Assembly: GCF_000377205.1 (NCBI RefSeq) | Contig: NZ_KB897907.1 | Location: forward strand, 1 to 64,000 | Direction: 5' to 3' | From: Thioalkalivibrio sp. ALJ3 | Lineage (GTDB): Bacteria; Pseudomonadota; Gammaproteobacteria; Ectothiorhodospirales; Ectothiorhodospiraceae | DNA length: 64,000 bases | Shown here: positions 54,097-62,835 of the stretch, one piece after another | Position numbering within the stretch: the stretch's first letter is position 1 | Layout: the number at the start of each line of letters is the position of its first letter | Made by a program: the position numbers and the translations under genes | Notes under the pieces: model-generated | Told to the model about the DNA's origin: nothing | What the model saw: only the letters and a program-made list of their open reading frames with translations | Databases searched by the model: none

Positions 54097-54383
54097 GGGT
54101 CCCGCACTACCGCGCCAGCCGCTTCGATGCCCCTGACGAAGAGCCGATGGGGCCACTGGCCAACCTGGCCGACATCATGCTCGTGTTCGCCGTCGGCCTG
54201 ATGGTGGTGATGGCCGCCTCGGGGAGTGGCCTTGAACCGGCCAGCGGGGGCGCCGAGATCGAACCCGGGCGCGAGATCCCGGACCCGCCCGAGGGTGCCG
54301 GGGAGGCCGGCTCCGGCTTCGAGTCGATGGGGCAGGTCTACCGTGACCCGGAGACTGGACGAATGATTCTGATCGGCGAGTAG
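54093..54383 (+). CDS. DUF2149 protein (ExbD-like partner)
   Basis: A 96-aa protein with a single membrane helix (LADIMLVFAVGLMVVMAA, residues 26-43) preceded by PMGPLANL and followed by a short periplasmic tail ending DPETGRMILIGE. DUF2149 proteins occur beside MotA/TolQ proteins and CobN homologues. Size, topology and the Asp at the start of the helix recall ExbD/TolR, so a stator role is plausible. Translationally coupled to the channel gene. Confidence 0.85.
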   Translation: MRVPHYRASRFDAPDEEPMGPLANLADIMLVFAVGLMVVMAASGSGLEPASGGAEIEPGREIPDPPEGAGEAGSGFESMGQVYRDPETGRMILIGE

Positions 54384-54432
54384 GCCGTACTACGCGCCCC
54401 GAATACGCAATAAGCTCAAGGAGTACATCAAC

Positions 54433-55047
54433 ATGACCGACGACACCGAAGCGGCACGCGCCGAACGCCATGCCCAGCGTATGGCGCGCAAGAAGGAGAT
54501 CGTGGACCGCAAGATTGCCGAGGCGCAGGAAGAAAAGGGCGTATTCCTGATCCTTACCGGCAACGGAAAGGGCAAGAGCTCCTCGGGCTTCGGCATGGTC
54601 GCCCGGGCCCTCGGGCACGGGATGCAGGTCGGCATCGTGCAGTTCATCAAGGGCCAGTTCGCCACCGGCGAGGAGGCCTTCTTCCGTGGTCAGGACAACG
54701 TGCAGTATCACGTGATGGGCGAGGGCTATACCTGGGAAACCCAGGATCGCGAGAAGGATGCCGAAGCCGCCCGCCATGCCTGGGCGCATGCCCGCGACAT
54801 GCTGCGCGACCCGAATGTCGACCTCGTGCTGCTCGACGAGCTGCATATCGCCCTGAAGTACCAGTACCTGGATGTGGCCGAGGTGCTGGAAGACCTGGCG
54901 AACCGCCCGCCGATGCAGCATGTTATTACCACCGGCCGCGCCGCGCCGAAGGCACTGATCGAGGCGGCCGACACCGTGAGCGAGATCGGCGTGGTCAAGC
55001 ATGCCTTTCAGGCCGGCATCAAGGCGCAGAAGGGGATCGAGCTGTGA
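54433..55047 (+). CDS. cobO: Cob(I)yrinic acid a,c-diamide adenosyltransferase
   Basis: A 204-aa CobA/BtuR-family enzyme, which transfers adenosyl from ATP to cobalt(I) of corrin intermediates. P-loop GNGKGKSS at residues 43-50, then RALGHGMQVGIVQFIKGQF, the VDLVLLDELHIALKYQYL stretch and HVITTGRAAP. The stop overlaps the GTG of cobB (GTGA). A second, structurally unrelated adenosyltransferase is encoded at 48367. Confidence 0.95.
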   Translation: MTDDTEAARAERHAQRMARKKEIVDRKIAEAQEEKGVFLILTGNGKGKSSSGFGMVARALGHGMQVGIVQFIKGQFATGEEAFFRGQDNVQYHVMGEGYTWETQDREKDAEAARHAWAHARDMLRDPNVDLVLLDELHIALKYQYLDVAEVLEDLANRPPMQHVITTGRAAPKALIEAADTVSEIGVVKHAFQAGIKAQKGIEL

Positions 55048-56336
55048 GTGTCAGCTGCCCCGCGGCGTTCGTGGCGGCCCCGGCCTCGGGCCAGGGCAAG
55101 ACCACGATCACCGCCGCCATCGCCCGTTACCACCGCAACCAGGGTCTGCGCGTGCGCGTGTTCAAGACCGGCCCCGACTTCCTCGACCCGATGATCCTGG
55201 AACAGGCCTCCGGGCATCCGGTCGACGCCTTGCATCTGTGGATGGTCGGGGAAGAAGCCTGTCGAGCGATGCTGTACGAGGCGGCCCAGGAGTCCGATCT
55301 GATCCTGGTGGAGGGCTCGATGGGGCTGTTTGACGGGGATCCGTCCGGTGCGGATCTGGCCCAGGCCTTCGGCTTGCCGATCCTGACCATGGTGGATGCC
55401 AGCGGCATGGGCCAGACCTTCGGGGCGCTGGTGCATGGCCTGTCGACCTACCGCCCGGGTCTGTCCTTCGCGGGCGTGATTGCCAACCGGGTGGGCAGTC
55501 CGGGCCATGCGCGGATGCTGGAGGATTGCACCCCGGAGGCGATCCGCTTCTTTGGTGCCGTGCAGCGTAACGAAACGCTGAGTGTCCCGGATCGTCACCT
55601 GGGGCTGGTGCAGGCCGGCGAGATCGCCGATCTGGATGCGCGGCTGGAGGCGGCAGCGGCCGCGATTGAAGAGGCTGGGGTGACAGGGCTCCCGGAGCCG
55701 GTGCGCTTTGATCCGGAAACAATTGCGCCGATCGAGGCGGCGCTGTCCGGCGTGCGCATTGCGATCGCGCGGGATGCGGCTTTTGCTTTCATGTATCCGG
55801 CCAACCTGCGCCTGCTGGAGAAGATGGGCGCCGAACTGCGGTTCTTTTCCCCGCTTGCGGGGGACGGGTTACCAGAGGCCGATGCCGTCTGGCTGCCGGG
55901 TGGCTACCCCGAGTTGTATCTGGATCAGCTGTCCGCCAATGCTGTCCTGAAGTCGGACCTTGAGGCCCATCATGCGGCGGGTCGCCCCATCCTGGCGGAG
56001 TGCGGGGGCTTTCTCTACCTGCTGGATGAACTGGCCAATCGCGAGGGTCATGCCGCGGCCATGGCCGGGCTGGTGCCGGGCAAGGCCCAGCTGGCAGACC
56101 GCCTGCAGGGTCTGGGGCTCCAGGCGGCTCCGCTGCCGGAGGGCGAGCTGCGCGGGCACACCTTCCATCACACCCATTCCGAGGTCGGGCTCGAGCCCTA
56201 TGGTCATTGCTGGCGTGCGCGCGGGACGGGGTCGCAGGGCGAGGCGATCTATCGTGACGGGCGCCTGACCGCGACCTATCTGCATGCCTGGTTCCCCTCC
56301 AACCCGCAGGCCACGGCGCGACTGTTCCAGGCATGA
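55044..56336 (+). CDS. cobB: Cobyrinate a,c-diamide synthase
   Basis: A 430-aa CobB/CbiA enzyme that amidates side chains a and c of the corrin ring with glutamine and ATP. The N-terminal ATPase domain has APASGQGKTT (residues 12-21) and LVEGSMGLFDG. The C-terminal class I glutamine amidotransferase has LPGGYPEL and the nucleophile Cys320 in AECGGFLYL, and GHTFHHTHSE near the end. GTG start overlaps the cobO stop; the 3' end overlaps cobA (ATGA). With a cobalt-free substrate it would be CobB, with a cobalt substrate CbiA. Confidence 0.95.
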   Translation: MSVSCPAAFVAAPASGQGKTTITAAIARYHRNQGLRVRVFKTGPDFLDPMILEQASGHPVDALHLWMVGEEACRAMLYEAAQESDLILVEGSMGLFDGDPSGADLAQAFGLPILTMVDASGMGQTFGALVHGLSTYRPGLSFAGVIANRVGSPGHARMLEDCTPEAIRFFGAVQRNETLSVPDRHLGLVQAGEIADLDARLEAAAAAIEEAGVTGLPEPVRFDPETIAPIEAALSGVRIAIARDAAFAFMYPANLRLLEKMGAELRFFSPLAGDGLPEADAVWLPGGYPELYLDQLSANAVLKSDLEAHHAAGRPILAECGGFLYLLDELANREGHAAAMAGLVPGKAQLADRLQGLGLQAAPLPEGELRGHTFHHTHSEVGLEPYGHCWRARGTGSQGEAIYRDGRLTATYLHAWFPSNPQATARLFQA

Positions 56337-57187
56337 GCGGTACAGGGCAGCACAAGGTGGCCAGGATCGGATCCGGTGCACGCCCTGGGGTGACCCTCCC
56401 GTTTCGCGGCGAGCGGCGGGCCGGGTGCGTGGATCTGGTGGGCGCGGGGCCGGGCGATCCAGGCCTGCTGACACTGGACGCGCTCAGCGCGATGCAGCAC
56501 GCGGATATCCTGCTGCACGACCGCCTGATCCCGCAGGCGATCCTGGATCTGGCAAACCCCAAGGCGCAGCGTCTGTACGTGGGCAAGGCGCGCTCGCGGC
56601 ACAGTTGTGATCAGGGCGATCTGAACGATCGCATGGTCGCGCTGGCCCGGGAGGGGCACTACGTGGTGCGCCTGAAGGGGGGTGACCCGTTTGTCTACGG
56701 GCGGGGCGGCGAGGAGGCCGCCGCGATTGCCGCCGCCGGGGTGCCAGTGCGCATCGTGCCGGGGATTACCGCAGCCGGTGGCTGTGCAGCCTATGCAGGG
56801 ATCCCGCTGACCCATCGCGATCACGCCTATCGCTGCCAGTTCGTGACCGCCCACCGGCGTGCCGGCGAGACCAATCTGGACTGGGCCTCGCTGGTGCATC
56901 CGCAGCAGACCCTGGTCGTCTACATGGGGCTGCATACCCTGGCCGAGGTCTGTGGCGAGATGATGGCGGCGGGTGCGGACGGCGCGATGCCGGCGGCGCT
57001 GGTCGAACAGGGGACGCGCCCGGGCCAGCGTGTCATCGAAGGCGTTCTGGCCGACCTCCCCGCGCGGGTGGCGGATCTGGATATCCAGTCGCCGGCGCTG
57101 CTGATCGTGGGCGAGGTCGTGCGCCTGCGCGAGACGATCGCCACGCAGGGTGCCGAGTCCGTCCCGGGAACGCATGAAACCGGCTGA
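56333..57187 (+). CDS. cobA: Uroporphyrinogen-III C-methyltransferase (SUMT)
   Basis: A 284-aa tetrapyrrole methylase that makes precorrin-2 from uroporphyrinogen III. The SAM-binding loop VDLVGAGPGDPGLLTLDAL, HDRLI, YVGKARSRHS (the SUMT VGK motif) and VVRLKGGDPFVYGRGGEE are present. An N-terminal extension of about 30 residues precedes the family core. No CysG-type dehydrogenase/ferrochelatase domain is fused. It overlaps cbiD by 14 bp. Confidence 0.95.
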   Translation: MSGTGQHKVARIGSGARPGVTLPFRGERRAGCVDLVGAGPGDPGLLTLDALSAMQHADILLHDRLIPQAILDLANPKAQRLYVGKARSRHSCDQGDLNDRMVALAREGHYVVRLKGGDPFVYGRGGEEAAAIAAAGVPVRIVPGITAAGGCAAYAGIPLTHRDHAYRCQFVTAHRRAGETNLDWASLVHPQQTLVVYMGLHTLAEVCGEMMAAGADGAMPAALVEQGTRPGQRVIEGVLADLPARVADLDIQSPALLIVGEVVRLRETIATQGAESVPGTHETG

Positions 57188-58319
57188 GCAGAACAGCTCG
57201 GCGGGCGGAATGCGCCCGGAGACGCCCGAGACGAGCGGGCGTCTGCGCACGGGGCTGACCACCGGTGTGTGTGCGACCGCCGGTGCCGTTGCCGGCGCAC
57301 GCTGGCTGCTGGAGGGGCGGTGGCTCGAGATGGTGGAAGTCATCCTGCCGAAGGGGCAGGTCGTGAGCCTGACACTGAACGACCTCGAACCCACTCCGGG
57401 CGGCGCGGTTGCCGGGGTCATCAAGGATGCCGGCGACGACCCGGATGCCACCCACGGGGCCCGGGTCTGGGTGGAGGTGAATCTGTGCGGTGCGCCCGGT
57501 GTCGAGTTCGTGGCGGGTGCCGGGGTCGGGACGGTCACGCGCCCGGGACTGGTGCTGGAGCCGGGCGAGCCCGCCATCAATCCGGTCCCCCGACGCATGA
57601 TCCAGGGGCATCTGGAGACACTGGCTGCAGCCGCTGGGTACAGCGGGGGCTTCAGGGTCACGGTCGGCGTGGACGGTGGCGAACGCATTGCCGGGCGGAC
57701 CATGAACGCCCGCCTGGGGATCCTCGGGGGGCTCTCGATCCTGGGCACCACCGGCATCGTCCGGCCGTTCTCCTGCGCCGCCTATATCGCATCCATTCAT
57801 CAGGCCATAGACGTGGCCCGCGCCAACGGCTGTCCGCGTGTGGCCTGCTGCACCGGGGGTACCAGCGAGGCGGCGATGCGCGAACAGTACGGCCTGGACG
57901 ACATGGCGCTGATCGAGATGGGGGATCTGTTCGGGGCGGCACTGAAGTACCTGGGGCGTCATCCTCTGCCTGCGGTGGTGCTGGCCGCGGGGTTCGGCAA
58001 GCTCAGCAAATTCGCGGCCGGACACCTGGATGCCCACAGCCGCAAGTCGCGCATCGATCTCGACGCGCTGGCGGAGGAGGCGGCGGATCTGGGAGGCAGC
58101 CAGGAACTAGTCGCGCGCATCCGCGCGGCGAATACCAGCGCCCAGGCGCTTGCGGATTGCCTGGAGCAGGGTGTGGCGCTGGCCGACCGTATCAGTGCGC
58201 GCGCCTGGAAGCGGGCGCGCGGGATGCTGCCGGAGACCACGGCGCTGGAGGTCTGCGCGGTGGATCGGGCCGGACGCATCGTCGGGTTGGCCAGGGACAC
58301 CGGGGGGCTGGCGCCATGA
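57174..58319 (+). CDS. cbiD: CbiD, cobalt-precorrin-5B/precorrin C1-methyltransferase
   Basis: A 381-aa CbiD-family protein. It starts with the typical RLRTGLTTGVCATAGAVAGA, then EVILPKGQVVSLTL, DDPDATHGARVWVEV and GLSILGTTGIVRPFS. CbiD provides C1 methylation and ring contraction chemistry in place of CobF. Coexistence with CobG (aerobic ring contraction) is known from pseudomonads, where cobF is likewise missing. The ATG at 57174 lies inside cobA. The stop overlaps the ABC ATPase start (ATGA). Confidence 0.94.
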   Translation: MKPAEQNSSAGGMRPETPETSGRLRTGLTTGVCATAGAVAGARWLLEGRWLEMVEVILPKGQVVSLTLNDLEPTPGGAVAGVIKDAGDDPDATHGARVWVEVNLCGAPGVEFVAGAGVGTVTRPGLVLEPGEPAINPVPRRMIQGHLETLAAAAGYSGGFRVTVGVDGGERIAGRTMNARLGILGGLSILGTTGIVRPFSCAAYIASIHQAIDVARANGCPRVACCTGGTSEAAMREQYGLDDMALIEMGDLFGAALKYLGRHPLPAVVLAAGFGKLSKFAAGHLDAHSRKSRIDLDALAEEAADLGGSQELVARIRAANTSAQALADCLEQGVALADRISARAWKRARGMLPETTALEVCAVDRAGRIVGLARDTGGLAP

Positions 58320-59260
58320 TGGCCCCGGCAATCGCCCTGAAGTCGGTGGCCAAGCGCTATGCCGGTGGCCGGGTCGGGCTGGCGGACGTGGACCTGGAAG
58401 TCCCGGCGGGCCGCTTTTTCGGCCTGCTGGGGCCGAATGGGGCCGGCAAGACGACCCTGGTGGGACTGCTGACCACGCTGGTGCGGGCCGATCGCGGGTC
58501 GATCCGGGTCTGCGGCTTCGACGTGGCGACACAGGCGGTTGCGGCGAAGGCCTGCATGGGCGTGGTGCCGCAGGAGATCAACTTCAACAGCTTCGAGCCG
58601 GTGGGCGAGATTGTTGAAGCCCAGGCGGCCTATTACGGATTGTCCCCGCGGCGGGCGCGCGAGCGTACTGGCCAGGTACTGGAACAGGTGGGCCTGGCGG
58701 ACCGGCGGCGGCAGTCCGCCTGGGGGCTGTCGGGCGGAATGAAGCGCCGGCTGATGATTGCCCGGGCGCTAGTGCACCGCCCGCATGTGCTGCTGCTGGA
58801 CGAGCCGACCGCGGGGGTGGACCTCGAGGGACGCCATACAACCTGGGAACTGCTGCGTGCGCTGAATGCGGATGGTGTGACCATCCTCCTGACGACGCAC
58901 TACCTCGAGGAGGCGGAAGCGCTGTGCGATTCGCTGGCGATTCTGGATCAGGGCGAGATCGTTGCGCGCGGCGAGACCGGCGAACTGCTGCACGGGCTGA
59001 ACGTGCAGACCCTGGTGCTCGAGTTGAGCGCCCCCCTTGATGCGTGCCCCGAGCTGGAAGGGTTGGCGATCCGGCGGGTGGATCGCTGGACCCTGGAGAT
59101 TGACCTGCCGCAGGGCATGGAGGTGAACGCGCTTTTTGAGCGTCTCGGTGTGTACGGTGTCCGGGTGGCGGGCCTGCGCAACAAGCGCAACCGGCTCGAG
59201 TCGCTGTTCCTGCAGCGCATCGCGGAACGTGCCAGTGCATCGCAGGGGGCCGGGACATGA
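58316..59260 (+). CDS. ABC transporter ATP-binding protein
   Basis: A 314-aa ABC ATPase of the ABC-2/drug-exporter type (YadG/NodI-like). Walker A GPNGAGKTT (39-47), signature LSGGM (138-142), Walker B LLLDEP (159-164) and the switch His in LTTHYLEEAEALCD. A C-terminal extension of about 90 residues follows. It is embedded between cbiD and cobG with ATGA overlaps on both sides, so it is co-translated with corrin-ring genes. The transported molecule is unknown. Confidence 0.92.
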   Translation: MMAPAIALKSVAKRYAGGRVGLADVDLEVPAGRFFGLLGPNGAGKTTLVGLLTTLVRADRGSIRVCGFDVATQAVAAKACMGVVPQEINFNSFEPVGEIVEAQAAYYGLSPRRARERTGQVLEQVGLADRRRQSAWGLSGGMKRRLMIARALVHRPHVLLLDEPTAGVDLEGRHTTWELLRALNADGVTILLTTHYLEEAEALCDSLAILDQGEIVARGETGELLHGLNVQTLVLELSAPLDACPELEGLAIRRVDRWTLEIDLPQGMEVNALFERLGVYGVRVAGLRNKRNRLESLFLQRIAERASASQGAGT

Positions 59261-60030
59261 GGCTCGCGGCTTACGGATTTGCCTACCGCGGGATGGTGAT
59301 CAAGCAGGTGCGCCGCTTCCTGCGTGCCTGGGTGCAGAACCTGCTGCCATCGGTGGTGACGACCGTTCTGTTTCTGGTGATCTTTGGCCACCTGGTCGGG
59401 CGCGAGCTGGGCACCATGCGTGGCGTCGACTACGCCGATTTCATCCTGCCGGGCCTGATCATCCTGGCCGTGGCCACCAACGCCTACAGCAATGTGACGC
59501 TGGCGTTCTATGGCGCGCGCCTGCAGCGGCACATCGAGGAATTGCTGGTTGCGCCACTCCCCGCCTGGCTGATCGTGGCGGGCTTTGCAACCGGCGGGGT
59601 GATCCGCGGTCTGCTGGCCGGGGCGCTAGTGGCGCTGGTTGCGATCCCGTTTACCAACCTGCAACTGCACCACCTGGCGGCGACTCTGGGGATCGCGCTG
59701 GTCAGTGCCACGCTGTTCGCCCTGGCCGGCCTGCTGAATGGCCTGTACGCGCGCAGTTTCGACCACACCTCCGTGGTGGCGACGTTCGTGCTGACCCCTC
59801 TGATCTATCTGGGAGGGCTGTTCTATCCGGTGGAACGGATGCCCGAGCCCTGGCAGTCTCTGGCAGCGCTGAACCCGCTGTACTACATGGTCGAGGGCTT
59901 TCGCTACGGTCTGCTGGGGATCGGGTCCTTCGCCTGGGCCACAACCTTCTGGGTGCTCGTGGGGACCACCCTGGTTGTCGGCGGGGTGGCCTGGACCCTG
60001 GTCGCTCGCGGCGTGCGGATCCGGTCATGA
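59257..60030 (+). CDS. ABC-2 type transporter permease
   Basis: A 257-aa permease with six helices. The family stretch VDYADFILPGLIILAVATN, the central YARSFDHTSVVATFVLTPLIYLGGLFYPVERMP and the final NPLYYMVEGFRYGLLG are typical of ABC-2 permeases (YadH/NodJ). Together with the preceding ATPase it forms an export-type transporter. Overlaps cobG by ATGA. A role in export of corrinoids, metal or a precursor is a guess from position only. Confidence 0.92.
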   Translation: MRLAAYGFAYRGMVIKQVRRFLRAWVQNLLPSVVTTVLFLVIFGHLVGRELGTMRGVDYADFILPGLIILAVATNAYSNVTLAFYGARLQRHIEELLVAPLPAWLIVAGFATGGVIRGLLAGALVALVAIPFTNLQLHHLAATLGIALVSATLFALAGLLNGLYARSFDHTSVVATFVLTPLIYLGGLFYPVERMPEPWQSLAALNPLYYMVEGFRYGLLGIGSFAWATTFWVLVGTTLVVGGVAWTLVARGVRIRS

Positions 60031-61433
60031 GCAGGGGTCCGAAGCCGTTGGGTGCCGAGCATCCGCGTGTGCGCCGGGCGTGTCCCGGAGTCGCTGCGCC
60101 CATGACGACCGGAGACGGGCTTCTGATGCGGGTACGTCACCCGATCGGAGGGCTTGACGCGGCGCAGGCGCGCATCCTCGCCGAGGTGGCGCTGCGTTTC
60201 GGTTCCGGTGACCTGGAGCTGACCAGTCGCGGCAATCTGCAATTGCGCGGTCTGGACACGCCGGGCCTGGAGACGGCACGGGCCGAACTGGAGGCGGCGG
60301 GTCTGGCGGATCGCGATCCCGAGGCGGAGGCGGTGCGCAATGTGCTGGTGGCACCGGCGACGGATATCGACCCGGAGGCCGCCATGGATGTACAGCCCAT
60401 CGCGCGGCAACTTGCGCGGGCACTGGGCGCAACCCCGCGCCTGCGCGCACTGCCGCCGAAGGTCGGGGTGCTGGTGGAGGCGGGTGGCGATTTGCCGCTG
60501 GACCGGGTGCCGGCGGACCTTCGGCTGGAGGCCTGTACGGGACCGGGTGGCGTGTGGATTCGCGTGGCCGTCGGGGCGTCGGCTCAGGTCGCGACGGTGC
60601 TTGGGTGGGCACGCCCAGAGAAGGCTGTGGACGCCGCCTTGCAAGTCCTCGAGCAATTCCTGGCGCTGCGCCAGGGGGATCCGGATCCGCCGGGGCGCTT
60701 GCCCGGCGCCCTGGCTCGGTTCGGCGCGAAGGCCCTGACGCCTCCCGGACTGGAGCGAGTCCTTCCGGGTGGGGATCCGATTGCGGCACGGAGCAGCGAA
60801 AACGCCGACTCCGGGATTGGCGCGGGCCTGAATGGCGACGCCTTCGGGGTCGCGTTTCCGTTCGGAGCCCTGCGCGCCGAGGCCCTGCGGGGGCTGGCCG
60901 AGCAGATCCGCGGCGGGGAAGGGCGCCTGCGGCTCACCCCCTGGCGCAGCGTGCTGCTGGTCGGGGCGCGGCCGATCGCCCTGGACCGGCTGGCTGCATG
61001 GGGCGGTGTAACGGATCCAAGGGATCCTCGCCTCGCGGTGAGCGCCTGTGTCGGTCAGGCGGGGTGCTCGGCGGGTACGACATTCACGCGGGCGGACGCC
61101 GCGATGCTCGGGCCAGCCGCCCGCGGACTGCTGGCCGGTGACGAATATCTGCATGTCAGTGGCTGCGAGAAACACTGCGGGAGGCCCGCGAATGCCCGGG
61201 TGGTCCTTGCGGCGCGGGCGGGGCATTACGACCTGTCGCTGCAACGTGCACCGGCGCACTGGGAGCCCCTACTTGTGGGCCTTTCGCCGGATCAGCTGCG
61301 AGCGGCCCTGTCGGCGCTTGAACAGATTACGCACGCAGAGCGCGTCGGGATGCTCGCGGCCCTGCACAGGCTGGGACCGGCCGAGCTGGGTCGGCGCCTC
61401 AACGCGATGGTGAATAACGGAGACGAAACATGA
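60027..61433 (+). CDS. cobG: Precorrin-3B synthase
   Basis: A 468-aa enzyme related to sulfite/nitrite reductases that hydroxylates precorrin-3A at C20 with O2. Two half-repeats begin with MRVRHPIGGLDAAQARIL and VAFPFGALRAEALRGLA. The 4Fe-4S site is Cys341, Cys347, Cys380 and Cys384 (ACVGQAGC, SGCEKHCG). Its presence indicates an oxygen-dependent ring-contraction route. A longer frame in the same phase passes through the ABC genes and is not used; ATG at 60027 overlaps the permease stop. Confidence 0.93.
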   Translation: MSRGPKPLGAEHPRVRRACPGVAAPMTTGDGLLMRVRHPIGGLDAAQARILAEVALRFGSGDLELTSRGNLQLRGLDTPGLETARAELEAAGLADRDPEAEAVRNVLVAPATDIDPEAAMDVQPIARQLARALGATPRLRALPPKVGVLVEAGGDLPLDRVPADLRLEACTGPGGVWIRVAVGASAQVATVLGWARPEKAVDAALQVLEQFLALRQGDPDPPGRLPGALARFGAKALTPPGLERVLPGGDPIAARSSENADSGIGAGLNGDAFGVAFPFGALRAEALRGLAEQIRGGEGRLRLTPWRSVLLVGARPIALDRLAAWGGVTDPRDPRLAVSACVGQAGCSAGTTFTRADAAMLGPAARGLLAGDEYLHVSGCEKHCGRPANARVVLAARAGHYDLSLQRAPAHWEPLLVGLSPDQLRAALSALEQITHAERVGMLAALHRLGPAELGRRLNAMVNNGDET

Positions 61434-62083
61434 CGCAGAGCGATACCGCCGGGGCCGTACCGGATTATGAGCGCGATGGGACGGCCATCTATCGGGAGTC
61501 CTTCGCGATTATTCGATCCGAGGCGGCGCTGGATCGTTTTCCGGAGGATCTGGTGTCTGCGGTGGTCCGCATGATCCACGCCTGCGGCATGACCGACCTG
61601 CCGCAGGACGTCGGGTTTTCGACTGGCGTGGCCGGGGCGGCTCGCGCGGCGCTGGCTGCCGGCGCGCCGATCCTGTGTGACAGCAACATGGTGGCCCATG
61701 GAGTCACGCGGGCCCGGCTGCCGGCGGATAACCCGGTGATCTGCAGCCTGCGCGAGGACGGAGTGGCGGCTGCTGCCGAGCGTATGGGCACAACGCGTTC
61801 GGCGGCGGCGCTGGAATGGTGGCGACCGCATATGGAGGGTGCGGTGGTGGCGATCGGGAATGCACCCACGGCCCTTTTTCACCTGCTGGAGATGCTGCAC
61901 CAGGGGGCGCCACGTCCGGCCGCGGTACTCGGTATCCCGGTGGGCTTTGTCGGTGCGGTGGAGAGCAAGGAGGCGCTGGCCGCCAGCCCGCTGGACCTCG
62001 AGTACCTGACCATCTTCGGACGCCGCGGTGGCAGCGCCATGGCCGCGGCGGCCATCAACGCCTTTGCGAGTGACCGGATATGA
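61430..62083 (+). CDS. cobH: Precorrin-8X methylmutase
   Basis: A 217-aa CobH/CbiC enzyme that moves the C11 methyl group to C12 to give hydrogenobyrinate. RMIHACGMTDL holds the catalytic His50; other landmarks are ILCDSNMVAHGV, AIGNAPTALFHLLEM and IPVGFVGAVESKEAL. ATGA overlaps with cobG and cobI on both sides. Length is typical. Confidence 0.95.
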   Translation: MTQSDTAGAVPDYERDGTAIYRESFAIIRSEAALDRFPEDLVSAVVRMIHACGMTDLPQDVGFSTGVAGAARAALAAGAPILCDSNMVAHGVTRARLPADNPVICSLREDGVAAAAERMGTTRSAAALEWWRPHMEGAVVAIGNAPTALFHLLEMLHQGAPRPAAVLGIPVGFVGAVESKEALAASPLDLEYLTIFGRRGGSAMAAAAINAFASDRI

Positions 62084-62835
62084 CGACTTCTTCCCCTGTG
62101 AATGCATCCCCGGAGGCGGGCTGCCTGTATGGAGTCGGCACCGGGCCTGGCGATCCCGAGTTGCTGACGTTGAAGGCCGCGCGCCTGATCGCACAGAGCC
62201 CGGTAGTGGCCTACTTCTGCCGCCGCGGCGGGCGCGGTCAGGCCCGTGCGATCGTGGATGCCCACCTGGGTACCGGGCAGTGCGAGATGCCGCTGGAGTA
62301 CCCGGTGACCAACGAGATTCCGCACGGCTCCGAGGAATACCGCCGCTGCATCGAGCAGTTCTTCGACGCTTGTGCCGAACAGCTGGCGGCCGAACTGGAA
62401 GCCGGGCGCTCGGTCGTGGTGCTGAACGAGGGCGACCCGTTCTTCTACGGCTCCTTCATGCACGTATACCTGCGGCTCAAGGAGCGCTTTCGCACGAGTA
62501 TTGTGCCCGGAGTGACTTCGATGATGGCCTCTGCCGCCCAACTGCCAACTCCGTTGACCATGCGCGATGACCTGCTGACGGTGATCCCGGGCACGATGCC
62601 GATGGACGATCTGCGCCAGGCCCTGCAGGGGACGGATGCAGCGGTCATCATGAAAGTGGGGACCCATCGCGATGCGGTGGTCGGTGTCCTGCAGGAGCTG
62701 GGGCTGAGTGAGCGCGCCTGGTACGTGGAACGCGCGAGCACTGCCGAGGAGCGGGTCCTGCCGCTGTCCGAGATCCCGGAACGGGTGCCCTATTTCTCGA
62801 TGATCGTGATCCCCGGGCGAGGGGTTCGGCGATGA
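62080..62835 (+). CDS. cobI: Precorrin-2 C20-methyltransferase
   Basis: A 251-aa tetrapyrrole methylase. It has YGVGTGPGDPELLTLKAARLI, the CobI-specific VAYFCRRGGRGQARAIVD and LEYPVTNEIPHGSEEYRR, followed by VVLNEGDPFFYGSFMHVYLRL and VPGVTSMMASAAQLPTPL. It yields precorrin-3A, the CobG substrate. Coupled by ATGA overlaps to cobH and cobJ. Confidence 0.95.
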   Translation: MTTSSPVNASPEAGCLYGVGTGPGDPELLTLKAARLIAQSPVVAYFCRRGGRGQARAIVDAHLGTGQCEMPLEYPVTNEIPHGSEEYRRCIEQFFDACAEQLAAELEAGRSVVVLNEGDPFFYGSFMHVYLRLKERFRTSIVPGVTSMMASAAQLPTPLTMRDDLLTVIPGTMPMDDLRQALQGTDAAVIMKVGTHRDAVVGVLQELGLSERAWYVERASTAEERVLPLSEIPERVPYFSMIVIPGRGVRR

